This document shows, in pieces, positions 1-6,908 of a DNA stretch of 19,532 nt. The stretch lies in contig NZ_CAPJ01000254.1 of the NCBI RefSeq assembly GCF_000331775.1, positions 1 through 19,532 on the forward strand, in the 5' to 3' direction. Each line of letters starts with the position of its first letter. The first letter of the stretch is position 1. A model generated the notes under the pieces. The model saw only the letters and a list, made by a program, of their open reading frames with translations. It was not told the origin of the DNA and did not search any database. The DNA is from Xanthomonas translucens pv. translucens DSM 18974. Lineage in GTDB: Bacteria; Pseudomonadota; Gammaproteobacteria; Xanthomonadales; Xanthomonadaceae. A program made the translations under genes and the position numbers.

Positions 1-334
1 CGGCCGCGGCGGTTTGCGCGTTGACGGTATCGCGCACCATTTTGGCATCGACGGCGATGTCCTGCAGCGTGGTGAGTGCGTGGCCGGCCCTTTCGGCCTT
101 GGTTGCGCCGGCGAATAAACCTGGGTCGGTGCCGCGGTAGGCGATGATGACCTCTCTTGTATCTCTATTACGGTACGCCGTGGCATGGAATCCAGTGGTT
201 GGATCGTTTGCGTAGCCGAAGATTTGGTACCACTTTCCGTCTAGAAATACAGACTTATGATCAATATCGCTTCGTATGCGGTTGGCATACGAGTCATTGG
301 CTGCGTCGGCGAGTGCTTGATCGATAGGCTTCAT
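1..334 (-). CDS. Class-3-lipase-like protein, N-terminal part (cut by window edge); candidate secreted antibacterial effector
   Basis: The minus strand reads MKPIDQALADAANDSYANR from an ATG at 334-332 and stays open for 111 codons to the left edge. Around residue 65 it carries VIIAYRGTDP, the strand-plus-oxyanion motif typical of class 3 (fungal-type) lipases. The catalytic GxSxG would lie beyond the window. The start overlaps the stop of the upstream lipoprotein gene (ATGA at 334-331), so the two are translationally coupled. In Xanthomonadaceae, lipase effectors of the X-T4SS or T6SS are often preceded by a lipoprotein immunity gene, as known for the XAC2610/XAC2609 type of pair. The effector role is inferred from this context; a C-terminal XVIPCD secretion domain would be decisive but is not visible. 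Several codons are A/T-rich compared with neighbouring genes, which fits an accessory gene. Confidence 0.72.
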   Translation of the reverse strand, partial: MKPIDQALADAANDSYANRIRSDIDHKSVFLDGKWYQIFGYANDPTTGFHATAYRNRDTREVIIAYRGTDPGLFAGATKAERAGHALTTLQDIAVDAKMVRDTVNAQTAAA

Positions 335-939
335 GGCTTGACTTCCTTGACAGCAACGGTTACGGGGAAATAAGCATCCTGGTGTTGAAGCACTTCAGGG
401 TCATTAGAACTGAGATCAGGCGCGCCATACGCCACGAAAGACCGGTCCCCATAAACGCTCTTCTTAAAATAAAAGGTCTGAAGACCGTCATGCAATATAG
501 GATCGAACCCGTTCCCCCAGTTAAACTGAATATCCTTGGCAATTGCAGCGATGCCCACGCTCGTAACATCCCAATGGCACACCCCAAGCTTGAAGTAATC
601 CTCATCCTGCAAGGCATCACGGTAAAAATACCCCTTCCAGGTGTGGTCGTCCACACGGGCCATCGGAACATCGAGCCCGGTGTTGGGCATGTGCTGCTCG
701 CCAATGAACGGAATCATCGGCACGCATTTGGCATTGATGACGTCATATCCGATATAGGCCTTAATCGAATCCCACGGCCCTGGCGCATGCGAGGTGGCAA
801 TCACTTCATAGCGCTTCACCGGATGCGGGTTCAGGTGACCGGTTGCGCCGTCGTTGCCGACATCAATGCCTTTCGAGCACCCCGCGGCGGCCACGGCCAT
901 GGGCAGGATGGCGGCAGCGGCCAGGTGGTGCAGTTTCAT
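331..939 (-). CDS. Outer-membrane or periplasmic lipoprotein, candidate immunity protein for the adjacent lipase
   Basis: This 202-residue reading begins MKLHHLAAAAILPMAVAAAG and has a lipobox ending AAGC with the lipidation cysteine at residue 21, so it is predicted to be exported and lipidated. The rest is a globular domain rich in aromatic residues and contains two cysteines (in AKCVPM and GVCHWD); I do not recognise its family. A GAGGA Shine-Dalgarno sits 7 nt before the ATG at 939-937. The stop TGA at 333-331 overlaps the ATG of the lipase-like gene. A periplasmic lipoprotein directly upstream of and coupled to a lipase is the usual arrangement of an immunity protein with a periplasm-acting effector; that role is inference. 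The frame is also open upstream to 1182, giving a possible longer, non-lipidated product described separately. Confidence 0.72.
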   Translation of the reverse strand: MKLHHLAAAAILPMAVAAAGCSKGIDVGNDGATGHLNPHPVKRYEVIATSHAPGPWDSIKAYIGYDVINAKCVPMIPFIGEQHMPNTGLDVPMARVDDHTWKGYFYRDALQDEDYFKLGVCHWDVTSVGIAAIAKDIQFNWGNGFDPILHDGLQTFYFKKSVYGDRSFVAYGAPDLSSNDPEVLQHQDAYFPVTVAVKEVKP

Positions 940-1182
940 CGGGTCGTCCTCGGGCGGGTAAATCGCGGATGCGGCAGTAACGGATGAGGGTAGCGGCAGT
1001 TTGGGTGTGCGCCGGGGCTTCACCGGCAATCCGCCCGGCGGCAGTGCGCCCAGCCTGGCGTGAACGTCCGCATTGGTGAGGGCCACATCGCGCAGCAACT
1101 GCGCATCGTGATGCGGATCGCGCGCCGCGCGTGTGCGGGGGCGGTCGGGATTGTCGCAGTGATCGTTCGTGCCGTCGCTCAT
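940..1182 (-). other. In-frame 81-codon extension upstream of the lipoprotein (second start or fused small gene)
   Basis: The lipoprotein frame continues upstream without a stop to an ATG at 1182-1180 (MSDGTNDHCDNPDRPRTRA). That ATG has its own good ribosome binding site, GGGAG about 6 nt away. The 81 residues are hydrophilic, proline- and arginine-rich (for example LPPGGLPVKPRRTPKLPLP), and use G/C-ending codons, so they look coding rather than accidental. With this segment the signal peptide and lipobox would be internal and the product would be a 283-residue protein unlikely to be lipidated. Alternatives are an upstream small gene that lost its stop, or a spurious extension. I recognise no domain in it. 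Confidence 0.4.
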
Positions 1183-1297
1183 CGCGCGCTCCCTCGCCTT
1201 ATCGTTTCGCCAAGTCTCCAGCCTGCGCCTGCGATATTAAGCCACAGGCCCCATGCCGCCACTGCTCGACGTGCCCGTGGCGCCGATGAGGGCATGG

Positions 1298-1528
1298 TCA
1301 GCGGTGGCCATGTCCCGCCACAAGCCCGGGCAGCGACGCCCGGGGCATGACAGCGGCGCCATCGACGCCGGCCACGCGGGAGTTGATGCGCTGGCAACCC
1401 GGTTGCGGCGGCCCGTCGGTCAGTCCCGCCGCGGCGAAGCCGTGGAAGGTGGCACCGCGTGGGCAGAAGCGCGCCGCCTCGATGTCCGCCAGCGCGCCCC
1501 CGCCCGTGAGAAATGGAACGCGCAGCAA
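1298..1528 (-). CDS. Possible small hypothetical protein or gene remnant
   Basis: This is a 76-codon minus-strand frame with a TTG start (MLRVPFLTGGGALADIEAA at its N-terminus). Third codon positions are mostly G or C, as in real genes of this genome, and the peptide is plausibly globular (CPRGATFHGFAAAGL). No ribosome binding site stands out and I recognise no family. In a GC-rich genome such frames also arise by chance, so it may equally be noncoding or a remnant. The rest of 1183-1783 contains no other frame that looks coding. Confidence 0.22.
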   Translation of the reverse strand: MLRVPFLTGGGALADIEAARFCPRGATFHGFAAAGLTDGPPQPGCQRINSRVAGVDGAAVMPRASLPGLVAGHGHR

Positions 1529-1610
1529 AGCCTGTTTAGGAAGCGCGCCCGAATTTTGTCTACAAACGCCTGGAAAACCTGCATTGCTGCTGCCGCAAGT
1601 GTCGCGGCGG

Positions 1611-1628
1611 TGGTTGCATCTGCAACCA
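1611..1628. promoter_or_regulatory. 18-bp perfect inverted repeat (operator-like) upstream of the TonB receptor
   Basis: TGGTTGCA-TC-TGCAACCA is a perfect 8-bp inverted repeat with a 2-bp centre, about 155 bp before the preferred receptor start. It resembles the operator of a dimeric repressor of LacI or GntR type. No regulator gene lies beside it, so the binding protein is unknown. It sits just upstream of a TTGACA hexamer. Confidence 0.45.
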
Positions 1629-1650
1629 CATGCGCAGATTTAACAGAACG

Positions 1651-1679
1651 TTGACACATTCGACATATGCCGGTAATCC
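1651..1679 (+). promoter_or_regulatory. Weak candidate promoter for the TonB receptor
   Basis: A perfect -35 hexamer TTGACA lies at 1651-1656. The best -10 at 17 bp spacing is TAATCC (1674-1679), a poor match, so only the -35 is persuasive. No Fur-box-like sequence is seen here, unlike the siderophore operon downstream in the window. Confidence 0.25.
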
Positions 1680-1783
1680 GTTGCTGCTGCCGCAACATTC
1701 GCCAGACGCGCTACACCCGGGAGGGGGTGATGGCGAACGCGGCGGCGCCGACTCTTTTCCCCCATCCTGGAGCCGCCCCGCCA

Positions 1784-4171
1784 ATGACCCGCATGTTCAG
1801 CCCTCTCGCCACTGCCATCGCGCTCGCCCTGGCCGCATCCGCAGCGCCTGCGCTCGCGCAGAGTTCCTCCTCCAGCGCACAGACGCTGGATACGGTGATC
1901 GTCACCGGCACCCACGTGGCCGACCGCACCGTCGCCGAATCGGCCTCGCCGATCGACATCATCTCGCCGGAAATGCTGCAGTCCACCGGCACCACCGAAC
2001 TGGCCACCGCGCTGTCGCGTGCGGTGCCGTCGCTGAACTTCCCGCGTCCGGCGATCACCGACGGCTCCGACGCGGTGCGCCCGGCGCAGTTGCGCGGCCT
2101 CTCGCCGGACCAGGTACTGGTGCTGGTCAATGGCAAGCGTTACCACACCACCGCGCTGGTCAACCTCAACAGCGCGCAGGGCCGCGGTTCGTCGCCGGTC
2201 GACCTCAACACGATTCCGATCGCCGCGGTCGAGCGCATCGAAGTGCTGCGCGACGGCGCCTCGGCGCAATACGGCTCCGACGCCATCGCCGGGGTCATCA
2301 ACATCGTGCTCAAGGGCAGCGGCGAAGGCGGCAGCATCGCCGCACGCTACGGCAAGTACAGCGCCGGCGACGGCGAGCAATACCAGCTGACCGGCGACGC
2401 CGGGGTCAAGTTCGGCAGCAACGGAAGCGTGCATTTCGCCGCGCAGGCCGGCCACCAGGACCAGACCGACCGCGCCAAGCCTTACCAGGGCGAGGTGCAG
2501 CAGCGCTACGGCGACCCGGACATCGACCAGGGCGGGTTCTCGTACAACGGCCAGTACAGCCCGGCCGAGTACCTGACCTTCTATTCCTACGGCATGCTCA
2601 GCCGCCGCGAGGTGCTGTCCAACGGTTACTTCCGCTGGTCCGGCGACAACCGCAACCGCCCGGAGATCTATCCGAACGGCTTCCTGCCGCAGATCTACAA
2701 CGTCAGCAAGGACATCTCCTGGTTCGGCGGCTTCAAGGCCGACACAGATGGCGGGCTGGGCATCGACATCAGCTACAACTACGGCCGCAACGACCTCAGC
2801 TTCGAGGTCAAGAACAGCCTCAACAACAGCCTGGGCACCACCAGCCCGACCGACTTCTATGCCGGCGCGCTGGAAGTCACCCAGAACCTGCTCAACGCCG
2901 ACTTCACCAAGTCGCTGGACATCGGCCTGGCCTACCCGGTCACGCTGGCCTTCGGCGGCGAATGGCGCGGCGAGAAGTTCAACGAATCGCCGGGCGATGT
3001 GCCCTCCTACGTCAACGGCGGCGTGCCCTCGGCCAACGGCACGCTGCTGCCGGGCGCGCAGGTGTTCGCCGGCTTCAAGCCCAGCGACTCGGGCCACTAC
3101 GACCGCAACAGCTACTCGGCCTATGCGAACCTGGAAGGCGACATCACCGACAAGTTCTCCGCCGGCCTGGCCGGGCGCTACGAGAACTACAGCGATTTCG
3201 GCGACACCGGTACCGGCAAGCTGTCGCTGCGCTACGCGTTCACCGACAAGGTCGCGCTGCGCGCCACCGCCTCCACCGGGTTCCGCGCACCGTCGCTGCA
3301 GCAGCAGTATTTCCAGTCCATCGCCACCAACTTCATCAACGTCACCCAGCCCGACGGCAGCATCACCGCCACGCCGTTCGAGATCGGCACCTTCCGCACC
3401 GACAATCCGGCCGCGGTCGCGCTCGGCGCCGAACCGCTGAAGGCGGAAAAGTCGAAGAACTACGGCCTGGGCCTGGTACTGCAGCCGGTCGATGCGCTGT
3501 ACGTCACCGTCGACGCCTACCGCATCGACATCGACGACCGCATCGTGCTGTCGGAAAACCTGACCTCCACCGCGGTGCGCGACTACCTGCAGGCCAACGG
3601 TTATGCCGGCATCGGCGGCGGCCGCTACTTCACCAATGCGATCGACACCAAGACCAAGGGCATCGACGCGGTCGGCACCTACAAGATCGCGCTGAGCAAC
3701 AGCAATCTGGACCTGACCGCCGGCTACAACTACAACAAGACCGAGATCGAGAAGATCGCCGATAACCCGGCGGTGCTGGAGGCGATCGACCCGACCGCGG
3801 TGCGCATCGGCCGCGCCGAGATCGGCCGCATCACCAAGGGCGCGCCGCGCGACAAGTTCTTCCTGAGCAGCGTGTGGGCGCCGGGCAACTGGGCATTCAC
3901 CGCCACCGCCACGCGCTGGGGCGAGTTCACCGACTTCGGCACCACCGCGGCGGCCGACCAGACTTACGCGGCGAAGTGGACGCTGGACCTTGCCGCCAGC
4001 TACAAGCTGGGCAACTGGGATTTCACCATCGGCGGCGACAACGTGCTCAACGAATATCCCGATCAGTCGCGCGCTGGCGCCGGCACCCGCACCTACCTGC
4101 CGTACAGCACCTCCTCACCGTTCGGCTTCAACGGTGCATTCGCCTACGCCAACGTCAACTACAAGTGGTGA
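1784..4171 (+). CDS. TonB-dependent outer-membrane receptor, substrate unknown
   Basis: This product is about 795 residues. It has a signal peptide (MTRMFSPLATAIALALAASA, cleavage near APALA-QS at residue 25), then a TonB-box-like DTVIVTG at 36-42. A plug domain follows at roughly 50-165 (QLRGLSPDQVLVLVNGKR; VERIEVLRDGASAQYGSDAI; GVINIVLK), and then a beta-barrel ending in the aromatic tail NYKW. Length and motifs are normal for energised outer-membrane transporters of iron complexes or other nutrients; the sequence does not fix the substrate. I prefer the ATG at 1784, which gives a compact signal peptide. The ATG at 1730 has a stronger GGGAGGGGG ribosome binding site and would add 18 residues, so it remains possible. 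The gene stands alone: palindromic sequence precedes it and a terminator follows about 50 bp after the stop. Confidence 0.93.
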   Translation: MTRMFSPLATAIALALAASAAPALAQSSSSSAQTLDTVIVTGTHVADRTVAESASPIDIISPEMLQSTGTTELATALSRAVPSLNFPRPAITDGSDAVRPAQLRGLSPDQVLVLVNGKRYHTTALVNLNSAQGRGSSPVDLNTIPIAAVERIEVLRDGASAQYGSDAIAGVINIVLKGSGEGGSIAARYGKYSAGDGEQYQLTGDAGVKFGSNGSVHFAAQAGHQDQTDRAKPYQGEVQQRYGDPDIDQGGFSYNGQYSPAEYLTFYSYGMLSRREVLSNGYFRWSGDNRNRPEIYPNGFLPQIYNVSKDISWFGGFKADTDGGLGIDISYNYGRNDLSFEVKNSLNNSLGTTSPTDFYAGALEVTQNLLNADFTKSLDIGLAYPVTLAFGGEWRGEKFNESPGDVPSYVNGGVPSANGTLLPGAQVFAGFKPSDSGHYDRNSYSAYANLEGDITDKFSAGLAGRYENYSDFGDTGTGKLSLRYAFTDKVALRATASTGFRAPSLQQQYFQSIATNFINVTQPDGSITATPFEIGTFRTDNPAAVALGAEPLKAEKSKNYGLGLVLQPVDALYVTVDAYRIDIDDRIVLSENLTSTAVRDYLQANGYAGIGGGRYFTNAIDTKTKGIDAVGTYKIALSNSNLDLTAGYNYNKTEIEKIADNPAVLEAIDPTAVRIGRAEIGRITKGAPRDKFFLSSVWAPGNWAFTATATRWGEFTDFGTTAAADQTYAAKWTLDLAASYKLGNWDFTIGGDNVLNEYPDQSRAGAGTRTYLPYSTSSPFGFNGAFAYANVNYKW

Positions 4172-4222
4172 TGCGCGTCCGCACGGGATAAGCGCCGAGG
4201 CATCCGGTCGTCACGCAACGAA

Positions 4223-4245
4223 GAGCCCTGGTCTGCAGGGCTTTT
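4223..4245 (+). terminator. Rho-independent terminator after the TonB receptor
   Basis: AGCCCTG (4224-4230), a 5-nt loop GTCTG and CAGGGCT (4236-4242) form a perfect 7-bp stem whose last base begins a run of four T. It lies about 50 bp downstream of the receptor stop and would end that transcript. Confidence 0.8.
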
Positions 4246-4318
4246 CGCATAGCGCATGCCGCCTGCCATCGATTAAACTCGATTACCACAGTCTTCAATA
4301 GTAAGGAAGTCGCTTCAG

Positions 4319-4354
4319 TAGACAAAAAATAAATTCTTATATATCAAATATAAA
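4319..4354 (+). promoter_or_regulatory. AT-rich candidate promoter for the small secreted protein gene
   Basis: A strikingly A/T-rich patch in a GC-rich region contains TAGACA (4319-4324), a 17-bp spacer and TATCAA (4342-4347), with an alternative -10, TATAAA, at 4349-4354. A transcript from here would have a leader of roughly 110 nt before the ATG at 4469. The remainder of 4246-4468 shows nothing else. Confidence 0.4.
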
Positions 4355-4468
4355 ATGGAACCGTGTATGTTTCCAAGATATTTGTCAACAGCGGCGCGTT
4401 GCGATTCGCGTAAGGTGGAATTGCCTGAACGGCAGGCAATACGCCCTCAGCAGGGGAAGGACACGGCT

Positions 4469-4906
4469 ATGCGGAAGACTTCAAAAATCATGACGATAGC
4501 GTCAGGCATGTTGATGTGCTCGGCGCTTGCGACGACAGCGTATGCACAAAGTAGTTGCTGCCCGGGAGGAGGAAACGGCTCTCCGATCGCAATCAGGGGC
4601 TTCGGAGAAAGCGCGCCAGTAGCGAAAAATCTCTCTAGCAACGCGTCCGTTCGCATCTATCAGTTCGAGCGCAACGGCGTCACTTACTTGCAGATCAACG
4701 ATCCCACCGGACAAGTGCGAGGTGCGGTGGGACGCATCGAGAATACCGCCTGGGTGACTCCGATGGGCAAAGACGTGGACCGGATGAGCATCGTCGAAAC
4801 CTTGGATAAGAATCGCGGCAGCGTGGTCTACGATGCACGCTATTTCACTGTGCAGCTAGCAAGCACCACCAACGGCGATGCGTGGACCGTCACCATCAAG
4901 AAGTGA
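4469..4906 (+). CDS. Small secreted protein of unknown function
   Basis: This 145-residue protein has a clear Sec signal peptide (MRKTSKIMTIASGMLMCSAL, cleavage after AYA at residue 26). The mature protein is about 119 residues and starts QSSCCPGGG with adjacent cysteines at 30-31. The remainder reads as a small beta-rich domain (VRIYQFERNGVTYLQINDP; VYDARYFTVQLAS) and has no catalytic motif I recognise. The start at 4469 is fixed by a strong GGGGAAGGA ribosome binding site 7 nt upstream; an in-frame ATG at 4355 gives a poor leader and overlaps the AT-rich promoter patch. Its 3' end overlaps the 3' end of the convergent sensor gene by 11 bp. The product is probably periplasmic or secreted; no function is assigned. 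Confidence 0.8.
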   Translation: MRKTSKIMTIASGMLMCSALATTAYAQSSCCPGGGNGSPIAIRGFGESAPVAKNLSSNASVRIYQFERNGVTYLQINDPTGQVRGAVGRIENTAWVTPMGKDVDRMSIVETLDKNRGSVVYDARYFTVQLASTTNGDAWTVTIKK

Positions 4907-6416
4907 CGGTACGCCTGTCCGATGGCTCGGAAACGAGGAAGCTGATCTTCAGCTCATGGCGGCGCCGGCAGGTGCCGTCATGGGCTTTCAGTCGGCTCAC
5001 CAGCTCCCACTCGATCTCGTCCACGCGCTTGCCTGCTGCCCTTCTGGCGAGCAACAACGTCGGATCGGCCGCGATCGTCACCACAAGACCGCGCCGCCCA
5101 CGCCGTTTCCACACGCGCGCCATGATCAGATGCCGGCTACCGAGCGGCAGCAGCTCCATGGCATTGAGCACGCACCGATACGCCGCCAGTTGCAGGCCCA
5201 TCGACAGCTGCCGCGACTCGCCGCGCAGCCGCGTCTCCACTTCGGTGTCGCAGGTGTTGGCGAAGGCCACGGAACTCAAGGCACCGTAGAGTCCGTGGGT
5301 CTCGATATCCAGCGGATACAGCGAGGCGACGTAATCGTCCATCAGCTGCGCCTGGATCACGCCGGTGCGGTTCATCTCCATAGCTGCAGCGTAGTGGCCA
5401 CGCTCCTTCAGCGAGGAGGCGATGTCGCGGCGTAGCTTGTTGAGGTGGGTGTGAATATCTGTGTACTCGATCACCCGGTTGCGCAGCGTACGCTCAGCCG
5501 ACATGTAGCTGGCCTGCGCCACCTGCAGCGCCTGCTGCTCGGCATGACCAACACGCCGCACCTGATCGAGGGCGCCCGACAGCCTGGTCCCCAAGGCAAA
5601 CAGCGTCACAGCACCAAACGCAACCATCATTTGGACGTAGAACGTATCGAGATCGAATGCTCCCGCATAATTGGACCTTGGCAGCGACATTGCAACCGCG
5701 ATGTCGGCCATCACGATACCGACCGCGGCGCCACGCCAGTCGTGCGCAAGCGTTAGCCAAAAGCCCGGAACGATCATCATCACTAGCAAGAACTGGCGGA
5801 CCAGACCGCCCGGACTGCTCATCGCCAGAACGAACAGCAAAGCGATGCACAACGCTGCGACGAGCGCATCCTTCTGCAGCCTGCGCGGCAGAAAAAATTC
5901 GAACTCGCGCCTGACCCACAGCAGGGCAGGCAAGACGAATACCAGGATGCCGAGATAGTTGCCTATCCAGAACTTCAGGGCATTCTCAAGATTGATGTAG
6001 GCCGCAGGCCCTCCCAACATCCAATTCAGTGCCTTGTTGGCCAGCACGCCCCACATTGCCATCGCCAACACGACCAGGAGCAGCCGCTCCTGAGACGCTT
6101 GCAAGTCGGTAAAACGACGGCGGTACCAAAAGGGAAACAGTGCAAAAACAGGCATCAGCAGGAATGGGCTGGCATAGGCCCATAACGGGTTCGCCCCTTC
6201 TGCGCTCACCATCGGGGTGCGCAAGGCCAGCAGCGCCGCCGCATCGCCGATCAGAAGATATGGCCAAAGCCGAAAGGGCAGGAACAACAGCGTAGCGGCA
6301 CGCAGCCCAGCCGGCAGGAACCATTGGTCCAACGACCAATGCCACGCGCTCAGATAGACCAGGCAATAGCTTGCGCTTAGCAGTAGTCCACCGGCGAAAT
6401 TTTTCAGTCTAGCCAT
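4896..6416 (-). CDS. MASE1-type membrane sensor with degenerate histidine-kinase-like C-terminus
   Basis: This 506-residue protein has about eight hydrophobic segments over residues 8-275 (for example ALVAALCIALLFVLAMS near 183-200), matching a MASE1-type sensor region. A probable coiled coil follows near 280-345. The C-terminal part resembles UhpB/NarX-type kinases: YPLDIETHGLYGALSS (367-382) corresponds to the usual RPLDLExxGLxxAL stretch and YRCVLNAMEL (413-422) to the N box. However, the region where ExxRIARxLHD is expected reads NKLRRDIASSLKERG, with no phospho-acceptor histidine, and the DxGxG ATP-binding motif is missing. It may therefore be a pseudokinase or signal-coupling protein in the inner membrane. 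The start has AAGGAATAAGGTGG just upstream. No response regulator is adjacent. The stop overlaps the convergent secreted-protein gene by 11 bp. Confidence 0.78.
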   Translation of the reverse strand: MARLKNFAGGLLLSASYCLVYLSAWHWSLDQWFLPAGLRAATLLFLPFRLWPYLLIGDAAALLALRTPMVSAEGANPLWAYASPFLLMPVFALFPFWYRRRFTDLQASQERLLLVVLAMAMWGVLANKALNWMLGGPAAYINLENALKFWIGNYLGILVFVLPALLWVRREFEFFLPRRLQKDALVAALCIALLFVLAMSSPGGLVRQFLLVMMIVPGFWLTLAHDWRGAAVGIVMADIAVAMSLPRSNYAGAFDLDTFYVQMMVAFGAVTLFALGTRLSGALDQVRRVGHAEQQALQVAQASYMSAERTLRNRVIEYTDIHTHLNKLRRDIASSLKERGHYAAAMEMNRTGVIQAQLMDDYVASLYPLDIETHGLYGALSSVAFANTCDTEVETRLRGESRQLSMGLQLAAYRCVLNAMELLPLGSRHLIMARVWKRRGRRGLVVTIAADPTLLLARRAAGKRVDEIEWELVSRLKAHDGTCRRRHELKISFLVSEPSDRRTVTS

Positions 6417-6487
6417 GCCACCTTATTCCTTGGCAGGACGCCCAATTGCGGGCAAACATACACCAGGGAATGGCACCGCCAGTAGAC

Positions 6488-6493
6488 ATTTTA
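6488..6493 (-). promoter_or_regulatory. Possible -10 element for the sensor gene
   Basis: On the minus strand TAAAAT lies about 70 bp before the sensor start, in an otherwise GC-richer stretch. No convincing -35 is found at 16-18 bp, so this is a weak call. Confidence 0.22.
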
Positions 6494-6577
6494 TCCACGC
6501 CATTGTGTTGCAACGCCTTTCTCTACAAGCGCTTACGGCTCAATGCGCGCTGCTTGGGATGGGCATCGCACTCGAAA

Positions 6578-6595
6578 TGTATCAAAATTGGTACA
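6578..6595. promoter_or_regulatory. Imperfect palindrome in the divergent intergenic region (operator-like)
   Basis: TGTATCAAAATTGGTACA matches its own reverse complement at 14 of 18 positions. It overlaps a second dyad, TGGT-ACAA-ACCA (6589-6600). It lies in the 492-bp region between the divergent sensor and antiporter genes, which holds no convincing gene, and could be a repressor site for either. A further inverted repeat, GTTTGGA (6732-6738) with TCCAAAC (6753-6759), lies nearer the antiporter and has no T-run. Confidence 0.35.
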
Positions 6596-6908
6596 AACCA
6601 TACAACTCGCTGCGCTGTGCCTTGCCTGCAGCCGACGGTTCCATGCTAGCGAAACGTCCGAAACCATGTGTCAACCTGCTGCCGGAGCAGGCGTGCGGCC
6701 GAGTCGTGGACGGTGGGGAGCCCTTAACCGCGTTTGGATGGCATCCCCGCTGTCCAAACCATGTACGCGCTCGCCGCTGACCCAGCCAGCCCCCTCGGCG
6801 ATCGGCTAGATCCTGAACGCCGTGAGGACGGCAGACCTATCGTTACGTCGATTTGCCGACAAAAGCCGCATCGGCGACACTCCTTGCAATCTTGTTCCGC
6901 GAATCTGC

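Larger units (their letters stand above)
1584..1695. repeat. Two copies of a 15-bp near-palindrome
   Basis: TTGCTGCTGCCGCAA occurs at 1584-1598 and again, identically, at 1681-1695. Each copy is itself a near-palindrome of the form TTGC-N7-GCAA, and the pair brackets the inverted repeat at 1611-1628, which also contains TTGC-N4-GCAA. These could be related binding sites for one regulator of the downstream receptor. Confidence 0.4.

Noticed and set aside
1630..3765. A 711-codon plus-strand frame inside the first TonB receptor
   Set aside because: Its translation is arginine/histidine-rich low-complexity sequence, typical of an out-of-frame reading of a GC-rich gene. The overlapping frame has a signal peptide, plug motifs and a barrel tail.
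4355..4468. Earlier ATG for the small secreted protein
   Set aside because: It overlaps the AT-rich promoter patch and would bury the signal peptide; 4469 has a strong ribosome binding site.
6732..6759. GTTTGGA/TCCAAAC inverted repeat as a terminator
   Set aside because: The loop is 14 nt, no T-run follows, and no gene ends nearby on either strand.
6822..6908. Upstream extension of the antiporter gene
   Set aside because: The added residues are hydrophilic and unlike the YbaL N-terminus, whereas MHHDTSL at 6909 matches it.
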